NCBI GenBank assembly: GCA_040752195.1
Contig: JBFMFC010000008.1
Location: 27,992-91,991 of the forward strand
Direction of reading: 5' to 3'
Length of the DNA: 64,000 nucleotides
Source: DSNY01 sp040752195
GTDB taxonomy: Bacteria > Pseudomonadota > Gammaproteobacteria > Burkholderiales > Burkholderiaceae_F
Shown: positions 9,177-16,867 of the stretch, piece by piece
How the letters are laid out: each line of letters opens with the position of its first letter
Position numbering within the stretch: the first letter of the stretch is position 1
The notes under the pieces: generated by a model
What the model was told of the DNA's origin: nothing
Seen by the model: only the letters and a program-made list of their open reading frames with translations
Databases searched by the model: none
Program-made: the position numbers and the translations under genes

Positions 9177-10526
9177 GTGAACGACGCAGACGCCTCGCTG
9201 CCCTCCTCGCTCGTCGCGGCCACGCACGCGCAGTTCGTCGCGTGGCTGCGCGACGTCGCGCCTTATGTTCACGCGCACCGCGGCCGCACGTTCGTCGTCG
9301 CCTTCGGCGGCGAGTTGATCGAGGCGGGGCGGCTCAACGCCCTCGTTCACGACCTGTCGCTGCTGCACGCGATGGGCATCCGGCTCGTGATCGTGCACGG
9401 CTCGCGCCCGCAGGTACAGGCGCAGCTCGCGCTCAAGGGGCTCGAGGCGCGCTTCGCGCAGGGCATGCGGATCACCGACGCGGCGGCGCTCGAGTGCGTG
9501 AAGGAGGCGGCCGGCGAGATCCGGCTCGACATCGAAGCGGCGTTTTCGCAGGGCCTGCCGAACACGCCGATGGCGCACTCGAAGGTACGCGTGGTCAGCG
9601 GCAACTTCGTCACCGCGCGCCCCGTCGGCATCCTCGAAGGGGTGGACTTCCTGCACACCGGCGTCGTTCGCAAGGTCGACGCCGAGGCGATCCGGCGCGC
9701 GCTCGCCGCCGATGCCATCGTGCTGGCTTCGCCGCTCGGTTTTTCGCCGACCGGCGAGGCGTTCAATCTGACGATGGAGGACGTCGCGACTAGCATCGCG
9801 ACCGCGATCCGCGCCGACAAGCTGATCCTGATCACCGACATCGACGGCGTGCGCGACAGCGCAGGCAGGCTGCACGAGGAGCTGACGATCGCGCAGGCCG
9901 AGAACCTGCTTGCGAACGGCGACGTCGCCGCCGACTCGGCGTTCAACCTGCGGTTCGCGCTGCGCGCCTGCCGCGGCGGCGTTCAGCGGGCACACGTGAT
10001 CCCGTACGCGCTCGACGGCTCGGTGCTGATCGAACTCTTCACGCACGACGGCGTCGGAACGATGCTGTCGACCGAGGATCTCGAGGCGCTGCGCGAGGCG
10101 ACGATCGACGACGTCGGCGGCATCCTCAAGCTGCTCGAGCCGCTCGAAGCCGACGGCACGCTCGTCAAGCGCCCGCGCGAGCTGATCGAGCGCGAGATCG
10201 ACCGCTTCACCGTGCTCGAGCACGACGGCGTGATCTACGGCTGCGCCGCGTTGTACGCGTTTCCCGAGTCGAAGATGGGCGAGATGGCCGCGCTCACCGT
10301 GCACCCGAGCTACCAGAACTACGGCGACGGCGCGCGGCTGCTCAAGCGAATCGAGGCGCGCGCGAAGGCCGCCGGACTGGAGAAGCTGTTCGTGCTCACG
10401 ACGCGCACAGCCCATTGGTTCCTCAAGCGCGGCTTTGTGCTGGCGGACGTCGACGACCTGCCGGTCGAGCGCAAGAAGCTGTACAACTGGCAGCGCCGCT
10501 CGCAGGTGTTGATCAAGACGATTTGA
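9177..10526 (+). CDS. argA: Amino-acid N-acetyltransferase (N-acetylglutamate synthase)
   Basis: 449 residues with the classic ArgA layout: an N-terminal amino-acid-kinase fold (about 30-290: VVAFGGELIEAGRLNALVHD, LVIVHGSRPQV, LILITDIDGV) and a C-terminal GNAT domain (about 300-449: AALTVHPSYQNYGDGARLL, LTTRTAHWFLKRGF). It makes N-acetylglutamate from acetyl-CoA and glutamate, the first step of arginine synthesis, and is usually feedback-inhibited by arginine through the kinase-fold domain. The start is GTG at 9177; there is no Shine-Dalgarno in the bases just upstream, and the next in-frame Met lies well inside the kinase fold. Confidence 0.95.
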   Translation: MNDADASLPSSLVAATHAQFVAWLRDVAPYVHAHRGRTFVVAFGGELIEAGRLNALVHDLSLLHAMGIRLVIVHGSRPQVQAQLALKGLEARFAQGMRITDAAALECVKEAAGEIRLDIEAAFSQGLPNTPMAHSKVRVVSGNFVTARPVGILEGVDFLHTGVVRKVDAEAIRRALAADAIVLASPLGFSPTGEAFNLTMEDVATSIATAIRADKLILITDIDGVRDSAGRLHEELTIAQAENLLANGDVAADSAFNLRFALRACRGGVQRAHVIPYALDGSVLIELFTHDGVGTMLSTEDLEALREATIDDVGGILKLLEPLEADGTLVKRPRELIEREIDRFTVLEHDGVIYGCAALYAFPESKMGEMAALTVHPSYQNYGDGARLLKRIEARAKAAGLEKLFVLTTRTAHWFLKRGFVLADVDDLPVERKKLYNWQRRSQVLIKTI

Positions 10527-10571
10527 ACCGTCGATCCGGCATGGGCGGGATCGACAACGAAGGAAGGCGTC

Positions 10572-10844
10572 ATGGCAAGAATGGTCAAATGCGTGAAGCT
10601 CGGGCACGAGGCCGAGGGGCTGGATTTCCCGCCGGTGCCCGGCGAACTCGGCAAGCGCATCTGGGAAAACGTCTCGAAAGAGGCCTGGCAGCAGTGGCTC
10701 AAGCATCAGACGATGCTGGTCAACGAGAACCGCCTGAACCTGGCCGATCCGCGCGCACGCAAGTACCTGCAGACGCAGATGGAGCGCCACTTTTTCGGCG
10801 AAGGGGCCGACGTCGCGCAGGGTTACGTCCCGCCGAAGGACTGA
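10572..10844 (+). CDS. yggX: Oxidative damage protection protein YggX (Fe(II)-trafficking)
   Basis: 90 residues, full length for the family. Diagnostic segments are MVKCVKLGHEAEGLDFPP, GKRIWENVSKEAWQQWLKHQ, MLVNENRLNLADPRARKYL and the end MERHFFGE. Cys7 is the conserved N-terminal cysteine. The family protects iron-sulfur proteins and is implicated in iron trafficking in the cytoplasm. AGGAAGGC upstream is a good ribosome site. It follows argA by 45 bp in the same direction and is probably co-transcribed with it. Confidence 0.95.
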   Translation: MARMVKCVKLGHEAEGLDFPPVPGELGKRIWENVSKEAWQQWLKHQTMLVNENRLNLADPRARKYLQTQMERHFFGEGADVAQGYVPPKD

Positions 10845-10847
10845 AGA

Positions 10848-11009
10848 TTGCGCGGCCCGCTCGCCTTCGTGTTGTTGTGGGCGGCGGGCCTCGCGGTCGG
10901 CGTGGCGCTGGCGCTGCTGCTGACGGGCTCGGGGCCGGCCTGGGCCGCCGTCGGGCTGCTGGCGATCGCCGGACTCGCGGCGATCGTGCTGCTGATGCGA
11001 CCGCGCTGA
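10848..11009 (+). CDS. Possible small two-helix membrane protein
   Basis: A 53-codon frame starts with TTG three bases after the yggX stop. It encodes two strongly hydrophobic stretches (LAFVLLWAAGLAVGVALALL and AVGLLAIAGLAAIVLLM) and ends with basic residues RPR and TGA. Hydrophobic composition, tight spacing to yggX and absence of another gene before 11041 support a real small protein. The TTG start and lack of a recognised family keep confidence low. Confidence 0.42.
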   Translation: MRGPLAFVLLWAAGLAVGVALALLLTGSGPAWAAVGLLAIAGLAAIVLLMRPR

Positions 11010-11040
11010 GCAAATTCCCACTCCCGGAGTCAACGCAACG

Positions 11041-13341
11041 ATGAAATTCGGCATCGGCCAGGCGGTCACGCGCGTCGAGGACGACCGGCTGCTCACAGGG
11101 CGCGGCAACTACGTGGATGACCTGCGCTTCGACGGCGAACTGCACGCGGTCTTCGTCCGCTCGCCGCACGCGCACGCGTCCGTTGCGTCGATCGACGCGA
11201 GCGAGGCGAAGGCAACCGAAGGCGTGGTCGCGGTGCTGACCGGAGCCGATCTCGCCGCCGAGGGCGTCGCCGCCTTTCCGGCCAATCCGGCCTTGCGCGG
11301 CGCCAAGGGCCAGCCGCCGACCACGCCGCCGTACCACCCGCTCGCGATCGACGCCGTACGCTTCGTCGGGCAACCCGTCGTCGCCGTGATCGCCGAATCG
11401 CGCGCAGCGGCCGAACGCGCCGCGGCCCTGATCGCCGTCGACTACGAGCCCTTGCCCGCGGTCGCGACGATCGAGGCGGCGCTTTCGCCCGGCGCGCCGC
11501 TGGTGTGGCCCGATGCGCCGGGCAACATCGCCGGCAGTTCGAGTTTTGGCGATCCGGCCGCCTGCGACGCCGCATTCGCGCGAGCCGCGCACGTCGCCCG
11601 GATTTCAGTGCGCAACCAGCGCCTGGCGCCGGTGACGCTCGAGCCGCGCGGCTGCGTCGCCGAGTTCGATGCCAAGACCGGACGGCTCACGCTGCACGCG
11701 AGCTCTCAGAATCCGGCCGGCTTCCAGAAGGCGCTGGCCGGCGTGCTGAACATGCCGGCGCAGAACGTCCGCGTCGTCGTGGGCGACGTCGGCGGCGGGT
11801 TCGGCATGAAGACGGCGTTGCTTGCCGAAGACGTCGTCTGCGCATTCGCGGCGCGCAAGCTCGGCCGGCCGGTGCGCTGGCGCGCCACGCGCCTGGAGGA
11901 ATTCCAGGCGGCCACGCACGGCCGCGAACAGCACGCCGACGCCGAACTTGCGCTCGACGCGAGCGGCCGCATCCTGGGGCTGCGCGTTCGGCTGCGCGGC
12001 GGCATCGGCGCCTACGGCACCGCCGCCGGCGCGGCGATCCATCTGTTCATCGGACCGAAGGTCACGACCAGCGTCTACCACGTGCCCGCGCTCGACCTGC
12101 GTTCGCAGGCGGTGCTCACGCACACGAACCTGGTCGGCGCGTATCGCGGCGCGGGGCGCCCCGAAGCGATCTATCTGATCGAGCGGCTGATGGACCGCGC
12201 GGCCGCCGAGATGAAGATCGACCCGGCCGAGCTGCGCCGGCGCAATCTGATCGCGCCGGCCGCCATGCCGTACAGGACGCCGATGGGCGAAACCTACGAC
12301 AGCGGCGACTTCCCGCGCATGCTCGAGCAGGCGCTGGCCGCCGCCGACTGGAACGGATTCGAGGCGCGGCGTCGGCAGTCGCAGGCGCGCGGTCGGCTGC
12401 GCGGCCGCGCGGTGTCGACCTTCCTCGAATGGACCGGCGTCGTCCACGAGGAAACGGTGCAGCTTCACGTGCTCGCCGACGGCCGCGTGCGCGCGTTCAC
12501 GGCGATGCAGGCAATGGGCCAGGGCATCGAGACGAGTTACGTGCAGATCCTGGCCGAAGCCCTGCAGCTCGATCCAGCGCGCATCGAGATCGTCCAGGGC
12601 GACAGCGACGTCGCGCAAGGCATCGGCAGCATGGGCAGCCGGTCGCTCTACATCGGCGGCTCGGCGATGCTGACCGCGTCCGAACAGGCGATCGACGCCG
12701 GCCGCAAGCTGGCCGCGGAAGAACTCGAAGCCGCACCGGAAGACATCGTGTATCGCGCGGGGCGCTTCCAGATCGCCGGCACCGATCGCGGGGTCGACAT
12801 CGGTGAGCTCGCCGCCAAACAGCCGGACCGGCGCATCGCGATCACGACGTTGCAGAAGGTCGGCGGTCCGTCCTGGCCGAACGGCGTTCATGTCTGCGAG
12901 GTCGAGGTTGACCCGGACACCGGCGAGGTGCGGATCGACCGCTACACGACCTACGACGACGTCGGCCGCGTGATCAACCCGCTGATCGTCGCCGGCCAGG
13001 TGCATGGCGGCATTGCGCAGGCCGTCGGGCAGGCGCTGATGGAGCAGGTCGTGTACGACGGCGAAGGGCAGCTTCTGACCGGCTCGTTCATGGACTACGC
13101 GCTGCCGCGCGCCGACGATCTGCCGCCGATCGAGACGCACACCGACGAGTCGCAGCCCTGCCGGATCAATCCGCTCGGAGCGAAAGGCGTCGGCGAACTC
13201 GGCACCGTCGGCGCGACACCGACCGTGATCAACGCGATCGTCGATGCGCTGCGCCCGCTCGGCGTGACCGACCTCGAGATGCCCGCCACGCCCGAGCGCG
13301 TGTGGCGCGCGATCCGCGACGCAAAGCCGGCGGCGGGCTGA
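11041..13341 (+). CDS. Molybdenum hydroxylase large subunit (xanthine dehydrogenase/CoxL family)
   Basis: 766 residues. The N-terminal aldehyde-oxidase a/b hammerhead domain (GQAVTRVEDDRLLTGRGNYVDD) is followed by molybdopterin-cytosine-dinucleotide binding domains with GDVGGGFGMKTA and the active-site loop GAYRGAGRPEA. The C-terminus has GAKGVGELGTVGATPTVINA, carrying the conserved active-site glutamate. The loop is AYRGAGR, not the AYXCSFR of genuine form I CO dehydrogenase, so CO oxidation is unlikely; the substrate is unknown. No FAD-binding medium subunit or 2Fe-2S small subunit is adjacent, unlike the normal S-M-L operon. Confidence 0.88.
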   Translation: MKFGIGQAVTRVEDDRLLTGRGNYVDDLRFDGELHAVFVRSPHAHASVASIDASEAKATEGVVAVLTGADLAAEGVAAFPANPALRGAKGQPPTTPPYHPLAIDAVRFVGQPVVAVIAESRAAAERAAALIAVDYEPLPAVATIEAALSPGAPLVWPDAPGNIAGSSSFGDPAACDAAFARAAHVARISVRNQRLAPVTLEPRGCVAEFDAKTGRLTLHASSQNPAGFQKALAGVLNMPAQNVRVVVGDVGGGFGMKTALLAEDVVCAFAARKLGRPVRWRATRLEEFQAATHGREQHADAELALDASGRILGLRVRLRGGIGAYGTAAGAAIHLFIGPKVTTSVYHVPALDLRSQAVLTHTNLVGAYRGAGRPEAIYLIERLMDRAAAEMKIDPAELRRRNLIAPAAMPYRTPMGETYDSGDFPRMLEQALAAADWNGFEARRRQSQARGRLRGRAVSTFLEWTGVVHEETVQLHVLADGRVRAFTAMQAMGQGIETSYVQILAEALQLDPARIEIVQGDSDVAQGIGSMGSRSLYIGGSAMLTASEQAIDAGRKLAAEELEAAPEDIVYRAGRFQIAGTDRGVDIGELAAKQPDRRIAITTLQKVGGPSWPNGVHVCEVEVDPDTGEVRIDRYTTYDDVGRVINPLIVAGQVHGGIAQAVGQALMEQVVYDGEGQLLTGSFMDYALPRADDLPPIETHTDESQPCRINPLGAKGVGELGTVGATPTVINAIVDALRPLGVTDLEMPATPERVWRAIRDAKPAAG

Positions 13342-13344
13342 GAC

Positions 13345-14052
13345 TCACTCGATCGCGCGCAGTTGCCAGAAGATCGCGCTGTCGAACGGCGCCCACGCCG
13401 CCGTCCGTACGCCGGCTTCGGCGAGCCCGCGCCGTACCCATTCGTTGCAGGTGAACCAGAACGTGTAGACGGGGACCGCTTCGTAGAACGCGTCGGTGTC
13501 GAAGTAGCCCGGCGCGTCGATGCGAACCGGCCTGCCGTCGGCGTCGCGGCGGAACGACCCGCGCACGTAGTCGACGAGCCGCAGGTACTGCGCGAAACCG
13601 ATGCGGACGCGCCGGGAGTCGTACGCTTCCGGGCGCTCGACGTACTCGACGTGCATCGCCCCGCGCCCCAGGCCGGACAGCGCGACGAGTGCGGTGCGCA
13701 GTCGCAGATCGCGCCAGGTCGGCGTGTTCAGATAGAAGTCGCGGTCACCCCAGCCGAAAGCGATCCACGCGAGCGGTGCGTCGAGCCGGCGAACGTGCTG
13801 CGGCGGATGGTCGATCGACCAGTCGACGCCTGCGGCGCGCGTCGGCACGACGATCTCGGCATGCACGCCGTTGGTTCGCACGTAGATCGCGACACCGTCG
13901 ACGCTCTCGGCGAAGTCGCGGTTCACCGGCAACGCGCCGAGCACGAGCGCCGCCAGCAGGTAGGCGAACGCCGCCGCCAAGGGGGTCGCGAGCAGCCAAG
14001 CGAGCGCCCGATGCGGTGTTCGCGGCGCGTGCGGATCGGCGCGGTTCGCCAT
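13345..14052 (-). CDS. TIGR02117/DUF2459 family membrane-anchored protein
   Basis: 235 residues with one N-terminal membrane helix (ALAWLLATPLAAAFAYLLAALVL, hydrophobic core about 18-38). The conserved DUF2459 core follows: IYVRTNGVHAEIVVP, WIAFGWGDRDFYLNTPTW and TFWFTCNEWVRRGLAEAGV. The NGVH and TCNEW blocks, with invariant His and Cys, resemble a cysteine-peptidase-like fold. Function is uncharacterised, although some members are linked to polyhydroxyalkanoate loci. It converges with the molybdenum hydroxylase gene with 3 bp between the stops. Confidence 0.85.
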   Translation of the reverse strand: MANRADPHAPRTPHRALAWLLATPLAAAFAYLLAALVLGALPVNRDFAESVDGVAIYVRTNGVHAEIVVPTRAAGVDWSIDHPPQHVRRLDAPLAWIAFGWGDRDFYLNTPTWRDLRLRTALVALSGLGRGAMHVEYVERPEAYDSRRVRIGFAQYLRLVDYVRGSFRRDADGRPVRIDAPGYFDTDAFYEAVPVYTFWFTCNEWVRRGLAEAGVRTAAWAPFDSAIFWQLRAIE

Positions 14053-14169
14053 CGCGCAATTGTGCCGCCCCGCGGGGCGCGGGCTTGCCGGCCCCGCCGC
14101 ACCTGCTCCTGCCGGGCAGTCTGCGGTCCGACGCGTTTCAGAGGGCCGGACCGCTGAGCCGCTGCGCCC

Positions 14170-14610
14170 CGCGCGGCGTCACCGCAGCGCTTGACGACGT
14201 ACACGTCGTGCTGCCCGGCAACGCGCGGGATTTCGTTCTGTCCCCCGAAGCCGCCGAGACGGCACATCGTGCACAGCGTCTCCTCGGCCTTGCTCTGCCC
14301 GCGCGCGACCTTGGCCGGGTCGGCCTTGAACTCCGGGCTGCGCGGCGAAGAAGGCCGCGAGGTCGAACCTGCCCTCGCACGACAGGTTCTTCACGAACGG
14401 GGCCATCGTCGGTTCCACGCGGCGCCCCTCCTTGAAGTCCTTGAGCTGAAGGTAGAGGAACCGCGCGGTCTGGCCTGCGAGCATCGGGAACTGCGGCACG
14501 GCCGAGTTGCCGCTGACCCCGTGGCACGCGAAGCGGGCTTCCGCCTTCTTGCACCTTGCTTCCATGTTCTGCGCCTGCGCACTCGCACGGATCAGCGCGC
14601 GCACGTCGCG
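14170..14610 (-). pseudogene. Decayed di-haem cytochrome c (c4/c553-like) with both haem motifs mutated
   Basis: Read on the minus strand, one frame gives a residual leader, then ACHGVSGNSAVPQFPMLAGQ and LYLQLKDFKEGRR, up to DLAAFFAAQ. After a short indel near 14335-14340 a second frame continues FKADPAKVARGQSKAEETL, CTMCRLGGFGGQNEIPRVAG. This is the normal architecture of a soluble class I di-haem cytochrome. The first motif, CxxCH, reads RFACH (Arg codon 14533-14535, one transition from Cys). The second reads CTMCR (14259-14261, one transition from His). The C-terminus then loses similarity. A functional product is very unlikely. Confidence 0.85.
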
Positions 14611-14740
14611 CGGAGCGATCGCGCCCCGTCGGTCGACCGGGGCACGCGTCACGCCAGCCGGCACCGGCGCGCCGGCACTGCGCCGGCGGCGCGCACTGCG
14701 CCTGTCGCCGCCCAACGCCAGGTGCACGCGAACGGCGGCG

Positions 14741-15406
14741 TCACCGCCGATGCGACTCGATCACGCCGTCGGTCGTGCCGAGCAACAGCACGTCCGCGCC
14801 GCGCCGCGCGAACAATCCGTTGGTCACCACACCGACGATGCCGTCGATGGCCGTTTCGAGGCCGACCGGGTCGGTGATGCGCAGCCCGTGCACGTCGAGA
14901 ATCACGTTGCCGTTGTCGGTGACGACGCCCTCGCGCCACTTGGGATGGCCGCCCAGTTCGGCGAGCCGGCGCGTGACATACCGGCGCGCCATCGGGATCA
15001 CCTCGACCGGCAGCGGAAAGCGGCCGAGCACGTCGACGCGCTTGCTTTCGTCGGCGATACAGACGAACTGCGTCGCCACCGCTGCGACGATCTTCTCGCG
15101 CGTCAGCGCGGCGCCGCCGCCCTTGATCATCGCGAACGAGCCGTCGATTTCGTCGGCACCGTCGATGTAGACGGGCAGATCGTCGACGTCGTTCAGGTCG
15201 AACAGACGGATGCCGTACCCGGCCAGCCGCTTGCCGCTGCGCTCTGAACTCGTGACCGCGCCGAGGATGCGGTCCTTGACCTTGGCCAGTTCGTCGATGA
15301 ACAGGTCCGCGGTCGAACCCGTGCCGACGCCGATGATCTTGCCTTCCGGAACGAAACGGATCGCCGCCTTGGCGACCGCGCGCTTGAGTTCTTCCTGTGT
15401 CGTCAC
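14741..15406 (-). CDS. rpiA: Ribose-5-phosphate isomerase A
   Basis: 221 residues, the normal RpiA length. Landmarks are VGTGSTADLFIDEL, the phosphate loop IDGADEID, KGGGAALTREKIVA and GVVTNGLFARRGADVLL. It interconverts ribose-5-phosphate and ribulose-5-phosphate in the pentose phosphate pathway. GTG at 15406 is chosen because GGAGG lies 5-6 bases upstream (GGAGGACCGGTG on the coding strand) and it matches the family N-terminus TTQEELKRAVAKAA. It sits alone between the cytochrome pseudogene and the G8 gene. Confidence 0.95.
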   Translation of the reverse strand: MTTQEELKRAVAKAAIRFVPEGKIIGVGTGSTADLFIDELAKVKDRILGAVTSSERSGKRLAGYGIRLFDLNDVDDLPVYIDGADEIDGSFAMIKGGGAALTREKIVAAVATQFVCIADESKRVDVLGRFPLPVEVIPMARRYVTRRLAELGGHPKWREGVVTDNGNVILDVHGLRITDPVGLETAIDGIVGVVTNGLFARRGADVLLLGTTDGVIESHRR

Positions 15407-15455
15407 CGGTCCTCCCCGCGTTGCGCGCAGGATCATAACCGGCGGCGCGCGGCGT

Positions 15456-16655
15456 TCAGTGTGCGCCGCGGCCGGCGGAACGGGAGTGCAGCGGGCCGAA
15501 CCAGAACGCGCGCGGGCGGTGCTCGTGCAGCCCGCGTAGCGCCGGATGCGCAAAGCGAACCACCCGCGGCCGAACGACCAGGTTGGTCGCGATCATCTGC
15601 GCCGCGTCGTCGGTGTGCTCGATCACATAGGCGTGGCCGTACGGCTTGTAGACGACATTGCCTGCGAGCCGCACGTGCGGGGAACCGGCGATGACGACGC
15701 CCCGCTGGAACGACTGATGAATCAGACAGTCGATCGCGCAGCTCGCGGTCGAATCACCGTTCGCGATCCACTGCAGCGGAAAGCGTTCGCCGTGGTTGAA
15801 TTGTCCCATCCGGCGGAATTCGACATGGCGGAAGCGCCCGCTCGACGTGCGCGCGCCTTCGCCGGCGGCTTCCGGCGTTCCGCTTCCGATCAGGCAGTGC
15901 GCACCGAACCCGCCGGCCGTCGACCCCTCCGCGCCTTCGACGACGATGCTTCGCGACAGCAGCACGACCTTGGCGACGGCCGACGGCGGCGCACGCAGCA
16001 CCGGCGCGTTGCGGCCGAGGTGACGGTGTTGCAGCGGGCGATCGAGCGCCAGCGTGCAGCGGTCGTGCTCGACACCGACGACGGTGCGTTCTTCGACCAG
16101 CGGCAGTTCGGCGCCGCCCGAGGCGATCGCCACGGACTCGCCCGGCAGCCAGTCCACCGGCTGCGCGAGCCGAACGAAGTTCGCACCGACGATGGTCGAG
16201 TCGCCGAGCGCAACCCAGCTCGCGCGGCGCCGGCCGCTCAGTTCGATCGTTCCGCCGCGGACCGCTGCAAGGAATTTGGTGCCGAGGCCCTGCACGCTCG
16301 CGTCCGACGCAACGCCGCGCAGCGACAGCGTCAGGCGCTCGCCGCGCGGCGCCTCGCCGCTGCCGGCGCGCAGCACACCGCCGCCGTCGACGAGGATCCA
16401 GTTCGAGCGAACCGTCAGGTCGACCGGCGCGAACTGCAGCGTGCCGAAGACGGTGATCGACGCGACGTCGACGTCCCGATCGACGACCACGCTGCGCCCG
16501 GCGCCGATGACGACGTCGTCGCCCGACTGCGGGACGTGCCCGCCCCATGTGGCGGGGTCCGACCATGCAAGCGCATCGGTCGCCGGTTCGGTCGCTGCGC
16601 GCGGCGCGTCGTCGGCAACGGCTCTGCCGGCCGCCTGAAAGTCGAGGAAGCCCAT
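15456..16655 (-). CDS. G8-domain / beta-helix protein
   Basis: 399 residues. The segment ALAWSDPATWGGHVPQSGDD followed by VVIGAGRSVVVDRDV matches the G8 domain consensus (about residues 28-140), with its WsdpaTWGG opening and repeated glycine-beta pattern. The C-terminal half (FRHVEFRRMGQFN, GVVIAGSPHVRLAGNVVYKPYGHAYVIE) has parallel beta-helix rhythm. G8 domains occur mainly in large extracellular animal proteins and in some bacterial proteins and are associated with polysaccharide or glycan contact. No signal peptide is visible, so its location is unclear. AGGGAG precedes the ATG. Confidence 0.75.
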   Translation of the reverse strand: MGFLDFQAAGRAVADDAPRAATEPATDALAWSDPATWGGHVPQSGDDVVIGAGRSVVVDRDVDVASITVFGTLQFAPVDLTVRSNWILVDGGGVLRAGSGEAPRGERLTLSLRGVASDASVQGLGTKFLAAVRGGTIELSGRRRASWVALGDSTIVGANFVRLAQPVDWLPGESVAIASGGAELPLVEERTVVGVEHDRCTLALDRPLQHRHLGRNAPVLRAPPSAVAKVVLLSRSIVVEGAEGSTAGGFGAHCLIGSGTPEAAGEGARTSSGRFRHVEFRRMGQFNHGERFPLQWIANGDSTASCAIDCLIHQSFQRGVVIAGSPHVRLAGNVVYKPYGHAYVIEHTDDAAQMIATNLVVRPRVVRFAHPALRGLHEHRPRAFWFGPLHSRSAGRGAH

Positions 16656-16821
16656 GTCTCCCTGAGCGTGTGATCGATCCCTCTGCGGGGACTACGCGTG
16701 AGTTGTTGCAATCAAGAGGGCAAAGACTACACCGGACTTCGCATGCGGGCGAAGACACCAGAACGCGCGATGGCGCGTGTGCGAACGCGGCCGCGCGGCT
16801 TAACGCGGCTTGCGCGAGTCG

Positions 16822-16843
16822 GGGGCCAAGCGTCGCTTGCCCC
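16822..16843 (-). terminator. GC-rich hairpin downstream of lpdA
   Basis: The minus strand reads GGGGCAAGCG-A-CGCTTGGCCCC, a near-perfect stem with one bulged G and a one-base loop, about 25 nt after the lpdA stop. There is no following T run, so it is at best a weak intrinsic terminator or an mRNA 3'-end stabiliser for the pyruvate dehydrogenase operon. Confidence 0.35.
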
Positions 16844-16867
16844 TTCGTCGGCGATCGGCGCTTGCAC

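Noticed and set aside
5964..10526. 1520-codon plus-strand frame running antisense through hrpA into argA
   Set aside because: Its first two thirds are the complement of hrpA and show no domain; high GC content opens long antisense frames. Only the argA part (from 9177) is real.
9060..11108. Upstream extension of HrpA to 1951 residues
   Set aside because: The extension is antisense to argA and yggX and would far exceed the family length; the DEAH helicase begins near 9059 or 9011.
11041..13341. Calling the hydroxylase a CO dehydrogenase (CoxL)
   Set aside because: The active-site loop lacks the AYXCSFR signature and no CoxM or CoxS neighbours are present.
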